A DNA stretch of 64,000 nucleotides from Elstera cyanobacteriorum (GTDB lineage: Bacteria > Pseudomonadota > Alphaproteobacteria > Elsterales > Elsteraceae): positions 124,001 to 188,000 of the forward strand of contig NZ_NOXS01000032.1 of assembly GCF_002251735.1 (NCBI RefSeq), given 5' to 3'. Made by a program: the position numbers and the translations under genes. Within the stretch, counting starts at the first letter, position 1. Every line of letters begins with the position of its first letter. This document shows, one piece after another, positions 16,367 to 27,754 of the stretch. Below the pieces are notes generated by a model, which worked only from the letters and a program-made list of their open reading frames with translations, ran no database searches and had not been told where the DNA came from.

Positions 16367-17737
16367 TTATTCCTCCCTCGGCGTAGGCGGGGTTGCCGCC
16401 GCCCGGCGGGCCAGAACGGCAGTGAAGAAACCATCCGTGCCGTGACGATGGGGCGTCAAGCGCAAATAGGGGCCTGGGGCGGGGCAGGGCGTCGCCACCT
16501 TCTCCGCCCAAATCGCCGTCACCGGAACAACCTCGAAATCGGGATGATCGGCCAAAAAGGCGTCGACGGAGGCTTCGTTTTCGTCCGGCAGTAGCGAACA
16601 GGTAGCATAGATCAGCCGCCCGCCCGGCTTTACCAGCTTTGCGGCATTGCCCAGAATCTCGCGCTGTTTCTGCGTCAGTTCGGCCACATCGTCCGGGCCG
16701 ATGCGCCATTTCATATCCGGGTTGCGGCGCCAGGTGCCGGTGCCGGAACAGGGGGCATCGACCAATACTCGGTCGAACTTACCGGCTTGGCGCTTGAACC
16801 AACTGGCATTCTCGCCGCCAAGGGCGCGGCGTTCAACATTATGCACCCCCGCCCGGCGCAGGCGCGTCACGGCCCGCTCAAGGCGCTGAACCGAGATATC
16901 GGACGCGATCAACCGGCCCTTATTCGCCATATCGGCGGCCAGCGCCAGGGTTTTACCGCCCGCACCGGCGCAATAGTCGATCACCCATTGGCCGGGCTTG
17001 GCGTCGGCGAGCAGGGCGACGAGTTGCGAGCCTTCGTCCTGGATTTCCACCACGCCGTCTCGGAACGCGGGCAGGGCACCCAAGGCCGGGCGGCCTTCGA
17101 CGCGCACCGCCAGTGGCGACCATTCACCCGGCGTTACCCGCAGCCCTTCGGCGGTCAGGCGGGCGAGAATAGCTTCCCGCGTGCCATGCAGCGCATTGAT
17201 ACGCAGATCGAGCGCGGCATTGGTATTGAGTGCCGCCAGTTCGGCTTCGTCGCCGTTGAACAGCGACGAGAGCGGCGCTTCCGACCATTGCGGGATTTCC
17301 ACGCGCACCCACAGCGGCATGTCTGGGTGATCCAGCGGCACCGGGGCGCCGGTCTCGGTGCGCAGGGCGACGATCTGATCGACCAGACTGCGCTCCGCCC
17401 GCGACAGGGCGTGTGGGCGGTGGCCCTCGCCGTCGAAATTCTTTTCAAACTGCTCGGGGATCCACGCATCCGTCAGCAGCATATCCATAATGAACAGATG
17501 GCGCGGTACGACCGGCCCGGCTTCTGCCGGACGGGCCAGCAGGCGATTGACCCACCACTCCAGCCGCGCCCGCCGCCGCATCAGACCGTAAAAACGCTCC
17601 GAAATCGCCGTGCGGTCCTTAGCGCCAATATAGCGCCGGTCGCGGAAGTAGCGGGAGGCCGCCGCATCGGCGACGCCCCCCTGGCTGATGTCTTCCAAAA
17701 GATCGAGAGCGGCCTGGAGCCGCGCGGCGGGAGTCAT
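16367..17737 (-). CDS. rsmB: RsmB-family 16S rRNA (cytosine-C5) methyltransferase
   Basis: The 456-residue enzyme uses S-adenosylmethionine to methylate cytosine in rRNA. The C-terminal Rossmann domain shows VIDYCAGAGGKTLALA (cofactor site, about residue 252), DAPCSGTGTWRRNPD with the PC motif (about residue 325) and TCSLLPDENE with the catalytic TCS motif (about 379). The N-terminal ~140 residues are helical and correspond loosely to the NusB-like region of the family. The target base (C967 in E. coli) is inferred from family only. It lies five bases downstream of guaB, an order frequent in alphaproteobacteria, and ends directly at the next GNAT reading frame. Confidence 0.9.
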   Translation of the reverse strand: MTPAARLQAALDLLEDISQGGVADAAASRYFRDRRYIGAKDRTAISERFYGLMRRRARLEWWVNRLLARPAEAGPVVPRHLFIMDMLLTDAWIPEQFEKNFDGEGHRPHALSRAERSLVDQIVALRTETGAPVPLDHPDMPLWVRVEIPQWSEAPLSSLFNGDEAELAALNTNAALDLRINALHGTREAILARLTAEGLRVTPGEWSPLAVRVEGRPALGALPAFRDGVVEIQDEGSQLVALLADAKPGQWVIDYCAGAGGKTLALAADMANKGRLIASDISVQRLERAVTRLRRAGVHNVERRALGGENASWFKRQAGKFDRVLVDAPCSGTGTWRRNPDMKWRIGPDDVAELTQKQREILGNAAKLVKPGGRLIYATCSLLPDENEASVDAFLADHPDFEVVPVTAIWAEKVATPCPAPGPYLRLTPHRHGTDGFFTAVLARRAAATPPTPREE

Positions 17738-17742
17738 CGGTA

Positions 17743-19554
<1,812 letters not shown>

Positions 19555-21555
19555 ATGAAGATCTTCGATAAAATTGCCCTGAGCCGCAAGATTGGTTTGA
19601 TTGTTACGGTTTTACTCGTACCGATTGTCTATCTCGCTTATCTGCTCGTTTCCGCCAATATGATCCAAATCCGTTTCGGTCAGGCAGAAATGGTCGGCAC
19701 GGAATATTTGCGCCCGGTCCAAAAAGCGTTGGTCGCGACTTTACAGCAAAGCCGGGGGGCGGTGCCGGTTGGGGCCGAGCACGCTCAGGCGCTGACGGCA
19801 ATCGAAGCCAAGCTAGGCAGCGCCCGTGCTGGGGTTGATCTGCAAAGCGGCGATGTTGCAAAGGCCGCCGTTCAGGCTTTGCAAGCGGCAAGCAACAGCA
19901 AAGACCGCGCCTCGGCGCTGAAGGCGATGAATGCCTTGCGCGATCTTACGGTGCGGGTCGGCGACCATTCCAACCTCATCCTCGACCCCGATCTCGACAG
20001 CTATTACACGATGGATATCGTGCTGCTGCGCCTGCCCGATCTCGTCTCCTGCGTGGCCGAACTCGAGGCGGCCCTGCGCGCCGGGGCAACCTCTGGCCTG
20101 ACGGCGGCGGAACAGGCCGATATTCTGGTCGCAAAGGGTGCAATGCAAGCGACGCTCGATGGTATCGCCGCCTCTGTCAGCCTCGGGTATCGCGGCAATG
20201 GCAGCGGTGACCTCAAACGCTGGATCGATACGGATATGCAGGCGCTGCTAACTGCAGGCGCGGCGCTGATCAAGGCCGCCGAGGCCCGCGCGGGCGGCCA
20301 GTCGGTCACCGGGGTCGATACGATGTTGGCGGGCATGGAACAAGGGCTGACGAAAGCTTATGATGCTGCCTCTAAAGCCCTTGAAAACCTTCTGATTATT
20401 CGGATCGACGGCTTCTATCAGGCGATGACGATTAGCCTTGTGATCGTTGCCATCATCGTCCTGCTGGCCGTTACCCTATCGCTCATCATCGGCCGGTCGG
20501 TCAGCGGTCCGCTCCTGCGCCTGACGGGGCAGATGGAGAGCCTGATAACCGGCAGTACCGACATTGAAATCCGCTACCAGAAGCGGACGGACGAGGTTGG
20601 CATCATCGCAAAGGCGGTGGAATTCTTCCGTCAAGCGCTGGTCGAACGCGGGCGGCTGGAAGCCGAACAACGGCAGCGTATGGAGGCCGATCTCGCCCTT
20701 GCCGAACGCCGGGTGGAGGCGGTGAACGAGTTCCGCGCCGACCTGTCGCAGGTGATCGCCGCCGTTAGCGCGGCGGTGGGCCGGATGCGCCATTCGTCCG
20801 AAGAACTCTCAGGCGTGGTGGCCGCCACCAATCAAAGCTGTGTGGCGATGGCCACTTCCTCCGATCAGACCTTGCAGACGGTGCAGATGATGGCCGCCGC
20901 GACGGACGAGTTGACGAGCTCCATCGCCGAAATTGGTCGTCAGGTCGAAAGCAGCACCGGCATCTCGCGCAAAGCCGCTGAAGAGGTGCAATCGGCGGAT
21001 AAGACCCTGCACGCGCTAGAAAGCGCAATGGCCCAGATCGGCGAAATCGTGACGCTGATCCAAGCGATTGCCGCGCAAACCAATCTTCTGGCGCTGAATG
21101 CTACCATCGAAGCCGCGCGGGCGGGCGAGGCCGGGAAGGGCTTTGCCGTGGTGGCGACCGAAGTGAAAAACCTCGCCACCCAGACGGCGGGCGCAACGGA
21201 AGATATTCAACAGTCGGTCGAAACCATGCGGGCCCTGACCCACGACGTCAGCCGCATCATGGTATCGGTGCGCGATCATGTGTTGGAGACCGATACGCGC
21301 ATGTCCTCCGTCGCGGTGGCGGTGGAACAGCAGACGGCGGCGACGCGGGATATCGCCCGCAATGTGTCGCACGCCGCAGAAGGCGCAGCCGTCATCGCCG
21401 ATGCGATCAGCAGCGTCACCGAAGCCTCGGGCCATGCGGCGGAAGCCGCGAACGGAACGTCGGAGCTCTCGACAGCGCTTGAAAGCAGCACCCAAAGCCT
21501 GGGCCGGGCGCTGGATAAATTCACGCAGCGCCTTGCGGCGGTTGGCGAAAACTAA
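19555..21555 (+). CDS. Methyl-accepting chemotaxis protein
   Basis: The 666-residue chemoreceptor has a first membrane helix at about residues 13-33 (IGLIVTVLLVPIVYLAYLLV) and a long helical periplasmic sensor of about 245 residues without a recognised ligand motif. A second helix lies at about 285-310 (LVIVAIIVLLAVTLSLIIG). A HAMP domain follows, and then a cytoplasmic signalling domain with the conserved hairpin tip QTNLLALNATIEAARAGEAG (about residues 504-523), which binds CheA/CheW. The ATG at 19555 is preferred over an upstream TTG at 19540. It stands alone; no che genes are nearby. An intrinsic terminator follows 23 bases after the stop. Confidence 0.95.
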   Translation: MKIFDKIALSRKIGLIVTVLLVPIVYLAYLLVSANMIQIRFGQAEMVGTEYLRPVQKALVATLQQSRGAVPVGAEHAQALTAIEAKLGSARAGVDLQSGDVAKAAVQALQAASNSKDRASALKAMNALRDLTVRVGDHSNLILDPDLDSYYTMDIVLLRLPDLVSCVAELEAALRAGATSGLTAAEQADILVAKGAMQATLDGIAASVSLGYRGNGSGDLKRWIDTDMQALLTAGAALIKAAEARAGGQSVTGVDTMLAGMEQGLTKAYDAASKALENLLIIRIDGFYQAMTISLVIVAIIVLLAVTLSLIIGRSVSGPLLRLTGQMESLITGSTDIEIRYQKRTDEVGIIAKAVEFFRQALVERGRLEAEQRQRMEADLALAERRVEAVNEFRADLSQVIAAVSAAVGRMRHSSEELSGVVAATNQSCVAMATSSDQTLQTVQMMAAATDELTSSIAEIGRQVESSTGISRKAAEEVQSADKTLHALESAMAQIGEIVTLIQAIAAQTNLLALNATIEAARAGEAGKGFAVVATEVKNLATQTAGATEDIQQSVETMRALTHDVSRIMVSVRDHVLETDTRMSSVAVAVEQQTAATRDIARNVSHAAEGAAVIADAISSVTEASGHAAEAANGTSELSTALESSTQSLGRALDKFTQRLAAVGEN

Positions 21556-21578
21556 AGACGTCGCAAGATCGCATTGGC

Positions 21579-21611
21579 AAAGGCCCCGACGGAAACCCTC
21601 AGGGCCTTTTG
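21579..21611. terminator. Intrinsic terminator after the chemoreceptor gene
   Basis: A perfect 8-bp stem pairs AAAGGCCC (21579-21586) with GGGCCTTT (21602-21609) around a 15-base loop, ending in a short T-run. An A-run precedes the stem on the other side, so it may also end the minus-strand rlmE transcript read from the right. Confidence 0.75.
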
Positions 21612-21616
21612 TCTAC

Positions 21617-22342
21617 TTAATCAGCGCGCCGGAAGCCGGTCGCGACCACATACATCTCGCTCGAGTCCGCCCGAGAGGCTGAGGGTTTAGCGTGACGGAC
21701 GATCGCGAAATGCTTTTTCAGCGGATCGAGCAAATCTTTCTCCGACCCGCCTTGGAATACCTTCGCTACGAAAGCTCCGCCCGGTTCTAACACTTCCAGG
21801 GCGAACATCAGTGCGGTTTCGGCGAGGGCAATGACGCGCAGATGGTCCGTCTTAGCGTGGCCTGTCGTCGGGGCGGCCATATCGCTCATTACGACATCGG
21901 CCCCACCACCCAGCAAAGCGCGCAACTGATCGGGGGCATCGGGCGCCAGAAAATCCGCTTGAATGAGATCAGCGCCAGGGATCGGCTCCATCGGCAGGAT
22001 ATCGAGACCGACGACGCGCCCGCGCCCCTTGTCGGACCCAACGCGGGCAATCGCCACCTGGGTCCAACCGCCAGGGGCGGCACCGAGATCGACGACGCGC
22101 TTACCCGGGCCAAGCAGCTTAAACTTCTCGTCCAACTGCACCAGCTTGAACGCGGCGCGCGACCGATACCCAAGCCGCTTGGCTTCGGCGACATAGGGAT
22201 CGTTCAACTGCCGTTGCAGCCAGAGGGTGGAGGACAGTGACCGTTTATGCGCCGTTTTCACCCGCACGGTCTGTTGCCGCCGCCCGCCGCCCCCGTCGCC
22301 GCTATTGCCGGAACCGCCGCCGGATTTTCCCCGCTGGGTCAT
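21617..22342 (-). CDS. rlmE: 23S rRNA (uridine(2552)-2'-O)-methyltransferase RlmE
   Basis: The enzyme 2'-O-methylates U2552 in the A-loop of 23S rRNA, a late step of 50S assembly. The 241-residue protein has [14 protein letters not shown] (with the first catalytic Lys of the K-D-K-E set), the cofactor motif [29 protein letters not shown] with the Asp and [12 protein letters not shown] with the second Lys. A Gly-rich basic N-terminus of about 25 residues ([16 protein letters not shown]) precedes the fold and probably contacts RNA. It lies seven bases downstream of the ppx gene in the same direction, a pairing common in alphaproteobacteria. Confidence 0.95.
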   Translation of the reverse strand: MTQRGKSGGGSGNSGDGGGGRRQQTVRVKTAHKRSLSSTLWLQRQLNDPYVAEAKRLGYRSRAAFKLVQLDEKFKLLGPGKRVVDLGAAPGGWTQVAIARVGSDKGRGRVVGLDILPMEPIPGADLIQADFLAPDAPDQLRALLGGGADVVMSDMAAPTTGHAKTDHLRVIALAETALMFALEVLEPGGAFVAKVFQGGSEKDLLDPLKKHFAIVRHAKPSASRADSSEMYVVATGFRRAD

Positions 22343-22349
22343 AGTTACC

Positions 22350-23480
22350 TTACTCCGATTGAGGCGTGGCCGGGGCCAATTGCGGTGCCGGAACGCCCAT
22401 CAAACCAAATAGAATGCCTTCGCGGACGCCGCGGTCGCCGATGCGTAGCGATGGGATCGCCCATTGCGTCCGCATTGCATCGATAATGGCACAGCCTGCG
22501 ATCACCAAATCGGCCCGTGCCCGCCCGATGCAGGGATGCGACAGGCGCGCCTCCTCGCTCATACGGCGGATTCGGTCGGAGACGCTGGCAAGATCTTCGG
22601 CGCGCAACCGAATGCCATCGACCCGCGCGCGGTCGTAGCGCGGCAGATCGAGGTGAATGCCGGCCAGCGTCGTCACCGTGCCAGACGCGCCAAGCATCTG
22701 CACACCGCCAGCCTGAATGGCTGCTGAGATACCATGCGCGGCATCGAACCCCAGCAGCTTTTCGGCAAACACCTGCCGCATGCGGTCATAACCGTGATCG
22801 TTGCGCGTCGTATCGCCGTGGGCTTCGGCCAGATTGACGACGCCGAGCGGGATCGAAATCCAGCCCAGCACCAGCGGCGCCTGTCCGGGGCGCACGGCCA
22901 GCCAGGTCAGTTCCGTCGAGCCGCCGCCGATGTCAAACATCAGGGCGCGCGGCACGGACGGGTCGAGGAGGGCAGCGCAGCCCGCGAGGGCCAGCAGGGC
23001 TTCTTCCTGCGGCGCGATGGTTTCCATTCGCAGACCGAGTTCGGCACTGATCCGTTGCAGGAACAGATGGCCGTTCTCCGCCCGGCGGCAAGCTTCCGTC
23101 GCGACGATGCGCACAAAGCGGGGCCGGTAGCGCCGCAGTTTGCGCGCACAGACGGAGAGCGCAGAAACCGTGCGGTCCATCGCCGCGTCCGACAGGCGGC
23201 CGGTGGCGGCCAGCCCTTCCCCAAGGCGGACGATGCGGGAAAACGCATCGACGATTTCCAAGGTCGGCGGCGGCGCGCCCGTTCGTTCGGCAGCCACAGC
23301 GGCGGTTGAGCCGGGCACGGCAGACCGATACCCATCACGGCGGCGCGCAATGAGCAGACGGCAGTTATTCGTTCCGAGGTCGAGGGCCGCATAAAGGGGC
23401 TGGGTCGGCGGTCCCGCGGCGCGCGCGTGCCTCCCCTGGGGTCCGTCAGCGGCCGTCCTCGGCGCAAGGGCAATAGTCAT
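22350..23480 (-). CDS. ppx: Ppx/GppA-family exopolyphosphatase / pppGpp phosphohydrolase
   Basis: The 376-residue protein belongs to the sugar-kinase/Hsp70 ATPase fold and shows the family phosphate-binding segments [16 protein letters not shown] (about residues 32-47), [10 protein letters not shown] and [11 protein letters not shown]. It has the two N-terminal ribonuclease-H-like domains only, lacking the C-terminal HD-like extension, as in short alphaproteobacterial members. Members hydrolyse polyphosphate and/or the alarmone pppGpp; the choice cannot be read from sequence. A TTGGCG/TATACA promoter lies so close that the transcript would begin at the ATG itself. rlmE follows. Confidence 0.9.
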   Translation of the reverse strand: MTIALAPRTAADGPQGRHARAAGPPTQPLYAALDLGTNNCRLLIARRRDGYRSAVPGSTAAVAAERTGAPPPTLEIVDAFSRIVRLGEGLAATGRLSDAAMDRTVSALSVCARKLRRYRPRFVRIVATEACRRAENGHLFLQRISAELGLRMETIAPQEEALLALAGCAALLDPSVPRALMFDIGGGSTELTWLAVRPGQAPLVLGWISIPLGVVNLAEAHGDTTRNDHGYDRMRQVFAEKLLGFDAAHGISAAIQAGGVQMLGASGTVTTLAGIHLDLPRYDRARVDGIRLRAEDLASVSDRIRRMSEEARLSHPCIGRARADLVIAGCAIIDAMRTQWAIPSLRIGDRGVREGILFGLMGVPAPQLAPATPQSE

Positions 23481-23486
23481 ATTAAC

Positions 23487-23516
23487 TGTATAGCGTGCCG
23501 ATCTTCATTCCGCCAA
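23487..23516 (-). promoter_or_regulatory. Promoter of ppx-rlmE, predicted to give a leaderless mRNA
   Basis: On the minus strand, TTGGCG (23516-23511) and TATACA (23492-23487) are separated by 18 bases. The start site expected about 7 bases past the -10 box coincides with the A of the ppx ATG at 23480, and no ribosome site precedes that ATG. Confidence 0.5.
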
Positions 23517-23533
23517 GGTCTGCACGATCTTAA

Positions 23534-23562
23534 TTGAGGCAGGGCAGGGCGGCGACTATAAG
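23534..23562 (+). promoter_or_regulatory. Promoter of the yicC-gmk-panC-panB run
   Basis: TTGAGG (23534-23539) and TATAAG (23557-23562) are separated by an optimal 17 bases and face the yicC gene. An AGGGGGG ribosome site follows before the ATG at 23572. The divergent ppx promoter is only 17 bases away. Confidence 0.6.
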
Positions 23563-23571
23563 GGGGGCACG

Positions 23572-24501
23572 ATGACGATGCCCCTTCCTTCCGCCGCCGC
23601 GCCCTCCGCCGTTGCCAGCATGACCGGCTATGCCCGGCTCGCCGCCGTTGGCTGCCCTACACCGGCGCAGACCGCCACCTGGGAAATCCGGGCAGTGAAT
23701 GGGCGCGGGCTTGATATTCGCTTTCGGTTACCGCACGGGCTAGATCGGCTGGAAGCCGCGCTGCGCGAGCGCTTGAAGGGGTGCCAGCGCGGCACGATCA
23801 CCGTCTCGCTCGATCTGCGCGGCAGCGCCCGCGACACGGCGCTGACCATCAACCGCCCGCTGATCGACGAAATCGTCGCCTTACAAAAATCCTTGGGTGC
23901 GCTCGTCGATCAGTCACCGCTACGGCTGACCGATCTTCTCGGCGTGCGGGGGGTGATTGAAAGCCAGCAGGCTGAAGCGGCCCCGACCGAACCGGACCCG
24001 GCCGAAGATGCGGCTCTCGTCGATCTTTTTGGTAAAGCCGTCGAGCAGTTCGAAGCGATGCGGCGGGCGGAGGGGGCAAAACTTGCGACCATCCTGCACG
24101 GTCAGGTGGACACAATCGCCACGATCACCGCCCAGGCCCGCAGTGCCGCGGAAGCCCAAACCCACGGGGTGGCGGAACGGCTGCATACCCGCCTGACGCC
24201 GCTGCTGGGCGATACGCCCCCCGTTCCGGCGGAGCGGCTGGCCCAAGAAATCGCCTTGCTGGCGCAAAAATGTGATCCTTCGGAAGAACTGGACCGGCTG
24301 GACGCCCATTGCGCCGCTGCGAAAGCCCTGCTGGCCGAAGGCGGCGCCATCGGTCGGCGGCTGGACTTTTTGGCCCAGGAATTCAACCGCGAAGCCAATA
24401 CGCTGATGTCGAAAGCCGCCGATCTTCTGGTGACACAAACGGGCCTTGCCCTGAAAACCGTGATCGAGCAATTCCGCGAACAGGTTCAAAACGTCGAGTG
24501 A
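23572..24501 (+). CDS. YicC family endoribonuclease-type protein
   Basis: The 309-residue protein starts with the family signature SMTGYAR (residues 16-22) and VRAVNGRGLDIRFRLP-like sequence (here IRAVNGRGLDIRFRLP). It ends with the conserved C-terminal block GRRLDFLAQEFNREANT, then TLMSKAADLLVTQTGLALK. E. coli YicC is described as an RNA-cleaving stress-related protein. Homologues typically sit upstream of gmk, as here, with a 10-base gap. Expression is probably from the TTGAGG/TATAAG promoter just upstream. Confidence 0.92.
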   Translation: MTMPLPSAAAPSAVASMTGYARLAAVGCPTPAQTATWEIRAVNGRGLDIRFRLPHGLDRLEAALRERLKGCQRGTITVSLDLRGSARDTALTINRPLIDEIVALQKSLGALVDQSPLRLTDLLGVRGVIESQQAEAAPTEPDPAEDAALVDLFGKAVEQFEAMRRAEGAKLATILHGQVDTIATITAQARSAAEAQTHGVAERLHTRLTPLLGDTPPVPAERLAQEIALLAQKCDPSEELDRLDAHCAAAKALLAEGGAIGRRLDFLAQEFNREANTLMSKAADLLVTQTGLALKTVIEQFREQVQNVE

Positions 24502-24511
24502 TCATCCGACC

Positions 24512-25174
24512 ATGATGCAGGCTCCCCAGACCATCGAACGCCGCCGCCGGGGCTTGATGCTGATCCTTTCTTCCCCCTCCGGGGCGGGGAAAACCACCTT
24601 GTCGCGCTTGCTGCTCGAACATATGCCGCATCTTCAGATGTCGGTATCGGTCACGACGCGGCAGCGCCGCCCATCCGAAATCTCGGGGCGGGACTATCAT
24701 TTCATCGACCGGGACGAGTTCGACCGCTACGTCGCTAATGATGATCTGTTGGAACATGCCGAGGTGTACGGCAATTTCTACGGCACGCCGAAAACCCCGG
24801 TCATGAAGGCGCTGGCCAGCGGGATGGATGTGCTGTTCGATATCGACTGGCAGGGCACGCAGCAGATGATGCGTAAGGCCCGCCCCGATCTCGTCACTAT
24901 CTTTATCCTGCCGCCGTCGATGGCTGAACTTGAACGCCGCCTGCGCACCCGCGCCCAGGATTCCGCCGATGTGGTGGCCAAACGCATGGCGAAAGCCCAT
25001 GACGATGTGTCCCACTGGCGGGAATATGATTATATTCTGGTCAATGACGATATCGAAGCTAGCTTGGTTTCCGTCCGCGCTATCCTGACGGCGGAGCGTT
25101 TGAAGCGCGAGCGGCAGACCAGCCTGCCGGATTTCGTGGCCGCCCTTCAGGCCGAACGCCCGCCGAGCGATTGA
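24512..25174 (+). CDS. gmk: Guanylate kinase
   Basis: The enzyme phosphorylates GMP to GDP, feeding GTP and dGTP pools. The 220-residue protein has a P-loop [10 protein letters not shown] at residues 20-29, the GMP-binding region with [19 protein letters not shown], and [11 protein letters not shown], then [10 protein letters not shown]. Length is slightly over the family norm because of about 13 extra residues at the N-terminus. A second ATG in the region (24515) would shorten it by one residue. It follows yicC closely and precedes panC by 25 bases. Confidence 0.97.
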   Translation: MMQAPQTIERRRRGLMLILSSPSGAGKTTLSRLLLEHMPHLQMSVSVTTRQRRPSEISGRDYHFIDRDEFDRYVANDDLLEHAEVYGNFYGTPKTPVMKALASGMDVLFDIDWQGTQQMMRKARPDLVTIFILPPSMAELERRLRTRAQDSADVVAKRMAKAHDDVSHWREYDYILVNDDIEASLVSVRAILTAERLKRERQTSLPDFVAALQAERPPSD

Positions 25175-25199
25175 AGCCGGGTCTTCTAGGGGATTACCG

Positions 25200-26075
25200 A
25201 TGCAGATCATCACAACGGTCGCCGCCTTGCGCGATGCCCTGGCAGCCCTGCGCCGGGCGGGCAAATCCGTCGGCTTCGTGCCGACAATGGGCTATCTCCA
25301 TATCGGACATTTGACGCTAGTGGGACGGGCGCGGGCGGAGAATGACGCCACCATCGTCTCGATCTTCGTCAATCCCCTGCAATTTGGCGCCAACGAGGAT
25401 TTGGCCAAATATCCGCGCGACTTGGCGCGGGACAGCGCCTTACTGGAGGCGGCGGGCGTCGATCTGCTTTTCGCGCCCGAGGCGGCGGAAATGTATCCGC
25501 GTCCGATGGCAACAATCGTCGATGTCCCCGCGCTGGGCAGCCAGCTTGAGGGGGAAGTACGGCCCGGCCATTTTGCCGGGGTGGCGACCGTGGTGACCAA
25601 GCTATTCAATCTGGTGCAGCCGCAGCGCGCCTATTTCGGCGAAAAAGATTACCAGCAGGTCACACTGATTAAACGGATGGTCGAGGATCTCGCCCAACCG
25701 GTGGCGGTTATCGCTGTGCCGACCGTGCGCGAGGCGGATGGTTTGGCCTGTTCGTCCCGCAACGTCTACCTATCCCCGGCCGAACGGGCGGCGGCGGTGA
25801 TCGTGCCGAAAACCCTGGCCGAAGCCGAGCGCCTACACGCGGCAGGCTGCACCGATCCTGCCGAGATGGAAGCCCACCTTCGGCGCTTCATCGCAACCGA
25901 ACCACTGGCCGTGCCGGAAGTGGTCGCCGTGCGCCACCCCGAAACGCTGGAACCCGTGACCAGCCTGCGCGTGGGACCGGCTCTTGTGGCACTTTTCGTG
26001 CGGATCGGCACGACGCGGCTGCTCGATAACCGGGTGATTGGCCGCGCAGATACCCTCGGGGCACAGGCTGCCTGA
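25200..26075 (+). CDS. panC: Pantothenate synthetase
   Basis: The ligase joins pantoate and beta-alanine with ATP to make pantothenate. The 291-residue protein has the nucleotidyl-transferase signature [10 protein letters not shown] (residues 28-37), the segment [41 protein letters not shown] and the SSRN motif in [10 protein letters not shown]. The start ATG comes after AGGGGATTACCG. The panB start ATG follows the panC stop with no gap, so the two pantothenate genes are coupled. Confidence 0.97.
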   Translation: MQIITTVAALRDALAALRRAGKSVGFVPTMGYLHIGHLTLVGRARAENDATIVSIFVNPLQFGANEDLAKYPRDLARDSALLEAAGVDLLFAPEAAEMYPRPMATIVDVPALGSQLEGEVRPGHFAGVATVVTKLFNLVQPQRAYFGEKDYQQVTLIKRMVEDLAQPVAVIAVPTVREADGLACSSRNVYLSPAERAAAVIVPKTLAEAERLHAAGCTDPAEMEAHLRRFIATEPLAVPEVVAVRHPETLEPVTSLRVGPALVALFVRIGTTRLLDNRVIGRADTLGAQAA

Positions 26076-26897
26076 ATGAGCCAACCGACCCAGATCAAAC
26101 GCCGCACCACCACGCAGATCCGCGCGATGAAGGGCGGCACGCCCATCGTCTGCCTAACCGCCTATACAACGCCGGTCGCCCGGCTGCTTGATCCCCATTG
26201 CGATGTGCTGCTAGTCGGCGACTCGCTTGGGATGGTGCTGTATGGGCTGGAAACCACCGTCGCCGTTACGCTCGATATGATGATCGCCCACGGTGCCGCC
26301 GTGCGGCGAGGGGCTGACCAAGCCTGCGTGATCGTCGATCTGCCGTTCGGCAGCTATCAGGAATCGCCGCAGCAGGCCTTTCGTGCCGCCGTCCGTGTGC
26401 TTCAGGAAACCGGCTGCGATGGGGTTAAGCTGGAGGGCGGGGCGGAAATGGCGGAAACCATTGCCTTCCTGACCGCGCGCGGCGTGCCGGTCGTCGGCCA
26501 TGTTGGGCTGATGCCGCAGATGGTGCATACGGCGGGCGGCTTCCGCTCGGTCGGGCATTCGGAGGCGGAGGAAGCCAAAATCCGCCGCGACGCGATGGCG
26601 GTGGCCGAAGCCGGCGCTTTCGCCCTGGTGATTGAGGGCACCGTGGAGCCGCTGGCCCGCGACCTGACCGCCACTCTGCCGATCCCGACCATCGGTATCG
26701 GCGCTTCTGCCGCCTGCGACGGGCAGATTCTGGTGTCCGACGATATGCTCGGCCTCTTTAACGCGTTTAAGCCGCGCTTCGTCAAACGCTATGCCGACCT
26801 CGGGGCGACCGTATCCTCGGCTGTCGAGACTTACGCCGCCGAGGTCCGCGCGCGGCAGTTTCCTGCCGCCGAGCATACTTTTCAGCCGCGCCGTTAG
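26076..26897 (+). CDS. panB: 3-methyl-2-oxobutanoate hydroxymethyltransferase
   Basis: The enzyme makes ketopantoate from alpha-ketoisovalerate and methylene-tetrahydrofolate, the first step of pantothenate synthesis. The 273-residue TIM-barrel protein shows [24 protein letters not shown] (metal-binding Asp), VDLPFGSYQ, and GHVGLMPQ, then VIEGTVEP with the catalytic Glu. It begins exactly at the panC stop. Its own stop TAG overlaps the TAA of the convergent rsmA gene, the shared bases being 26894-26897. Confidence 0.97.
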   Translation: MSQPTQIKRRTTTQIRAMKGGTPIVCLTAYTTPVARLLDPHCDVLLVGDSLGMVLYGLETTVAVTLDMMIAHGAAVRRGADQACVIVDLPFGSYQESPQQAFRAAVRVLQETGCDGVKLEGGAEMAETIAFLTARGVPVVGHVGLMPQMVHTAGGFRSVGHSEAEEAKIRRDAMAVAEAGAFALVIEGTVEPLARDLTATLPIPTIGIGASAACDGQILVSDDMLGLFNAFKPRFVKRYADLGATVSSAVETYAAEVRARQFPAAEHTFQPRR

Positions 26898-27754
26898 CGC
26901 GGGCCGATCATCCCGGTAAAAACGACCGACAGGCGGCAAAAATCGGCCACGCTGAGTTCTTCCGCCCGCGCGGTCGGCTCGATCCCGGCGTCCGACAGCA
27001 GCGCTGCCGTGTCGGTTCCCAGGCTTTTCAGCGATTGGCGCAGCATCTTCCGGCGCTGGCCGAAGGCGGCGGCAGTCAGTTGCTCCAACCGCTCGACCGA
27101 TCCGCAGTCGGGCCGATCCTTGCGCGGGACGAGTTGCAGCACGCTCGACATAACCTTCGGCGGCGGCGTGAAGGCTTGGGGCGGAATATCGAACAAAATG
27201 CCGCTTTGGGCGAAATAGCCGCTCAGCACCGACAGGCGGCCATAGGCATCGTCGCCCGGTGCAGCGGTCAGCCGTTCCGCGACTTCCTTCTGGAACATCA
27301 GCGTCAGCGACGCGTAGCGGTCAATCGCGCGCAGCCAAGCGATCACCAAAGGCGTGCCGACATTGTAGGGCAGATTGGCGATAATCCGGTAGGGGGCGGG
27401 GCCGAGGGTTGTCGGGTCGAGGTCGAGCGCGTCGGCCTCCACCACCGTCAACCGCCCGCCCGCCATCTCCACTAAGGGGGCGAGGGCGGCGACCATGCGC
27501 CGGTCTTTTTCGATGGCGACCACATGCCGCCCGTCTTCCAGCAACAAGGCGCGGGTCAGGCCACCGGGACCGGGGCCGATTTCGATCACGGTCCCCGCGT
27601 CCAGCGGCCCGCCCGCCCGGGCGATGCGACGGGTCAGGTTGAGATCGAACAGAAAATGCTGACCAAAGCGCTTATCTGCCGTCAGCCCGGCGGCGGCAAC
27701 GGTTACGCGCAGGGCGGGCAGGCGCTCAATGGCCTCGATAATCGGGTCGGTCAC
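26894..27754 (-). CDS. rsmA: 16S rRNA (adenine(1518)-N6/adenine(1519)-N6)-dimethyltransferase
   Basis: RsmA (KsgA) dimethylates two adjacent adenosines in helix 45 of 16S rRNA during late 30S assembly. The 286-residue protein has [13 protein letters not shown], the cofactor motif [14 protein letters not shown], the VEADALDLD segment and the catalytic [10 protein letters not shown] motif. Loss of function in relatives gives kasugamycin resistance. Its ATG overlaps the surA stop by four bases. In many proteobacteria pdxA lies between surA and rsmA; here it is absent. Confidence 0.96.
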   Translation of the reverse strand: MTDPIIEAIERLPALRVTVAAAGLTADKRFGQHFLFDLNLTRRIARAGGPLDAGTVIEIGPGPGGLTRALLLEDGRHVVAIEKDRRMVAALAPLVEMAGGRLTVVEADALDLDPTTLGPAPYRIIANLPYNVGTPLVIAWLRAIDRYASLTLMFQKEVAERLTAAPGDDAYGRLSVLSGYFAQSGILFDIPPQAFTPPPKVMSSVLQLVPRKDRPDCGSVERLEQLTAAAFGQRRKMLRQSLKSLGTDTAALLSDAGIEPTARAEELSVADFCRLSVVFTGMIGPR

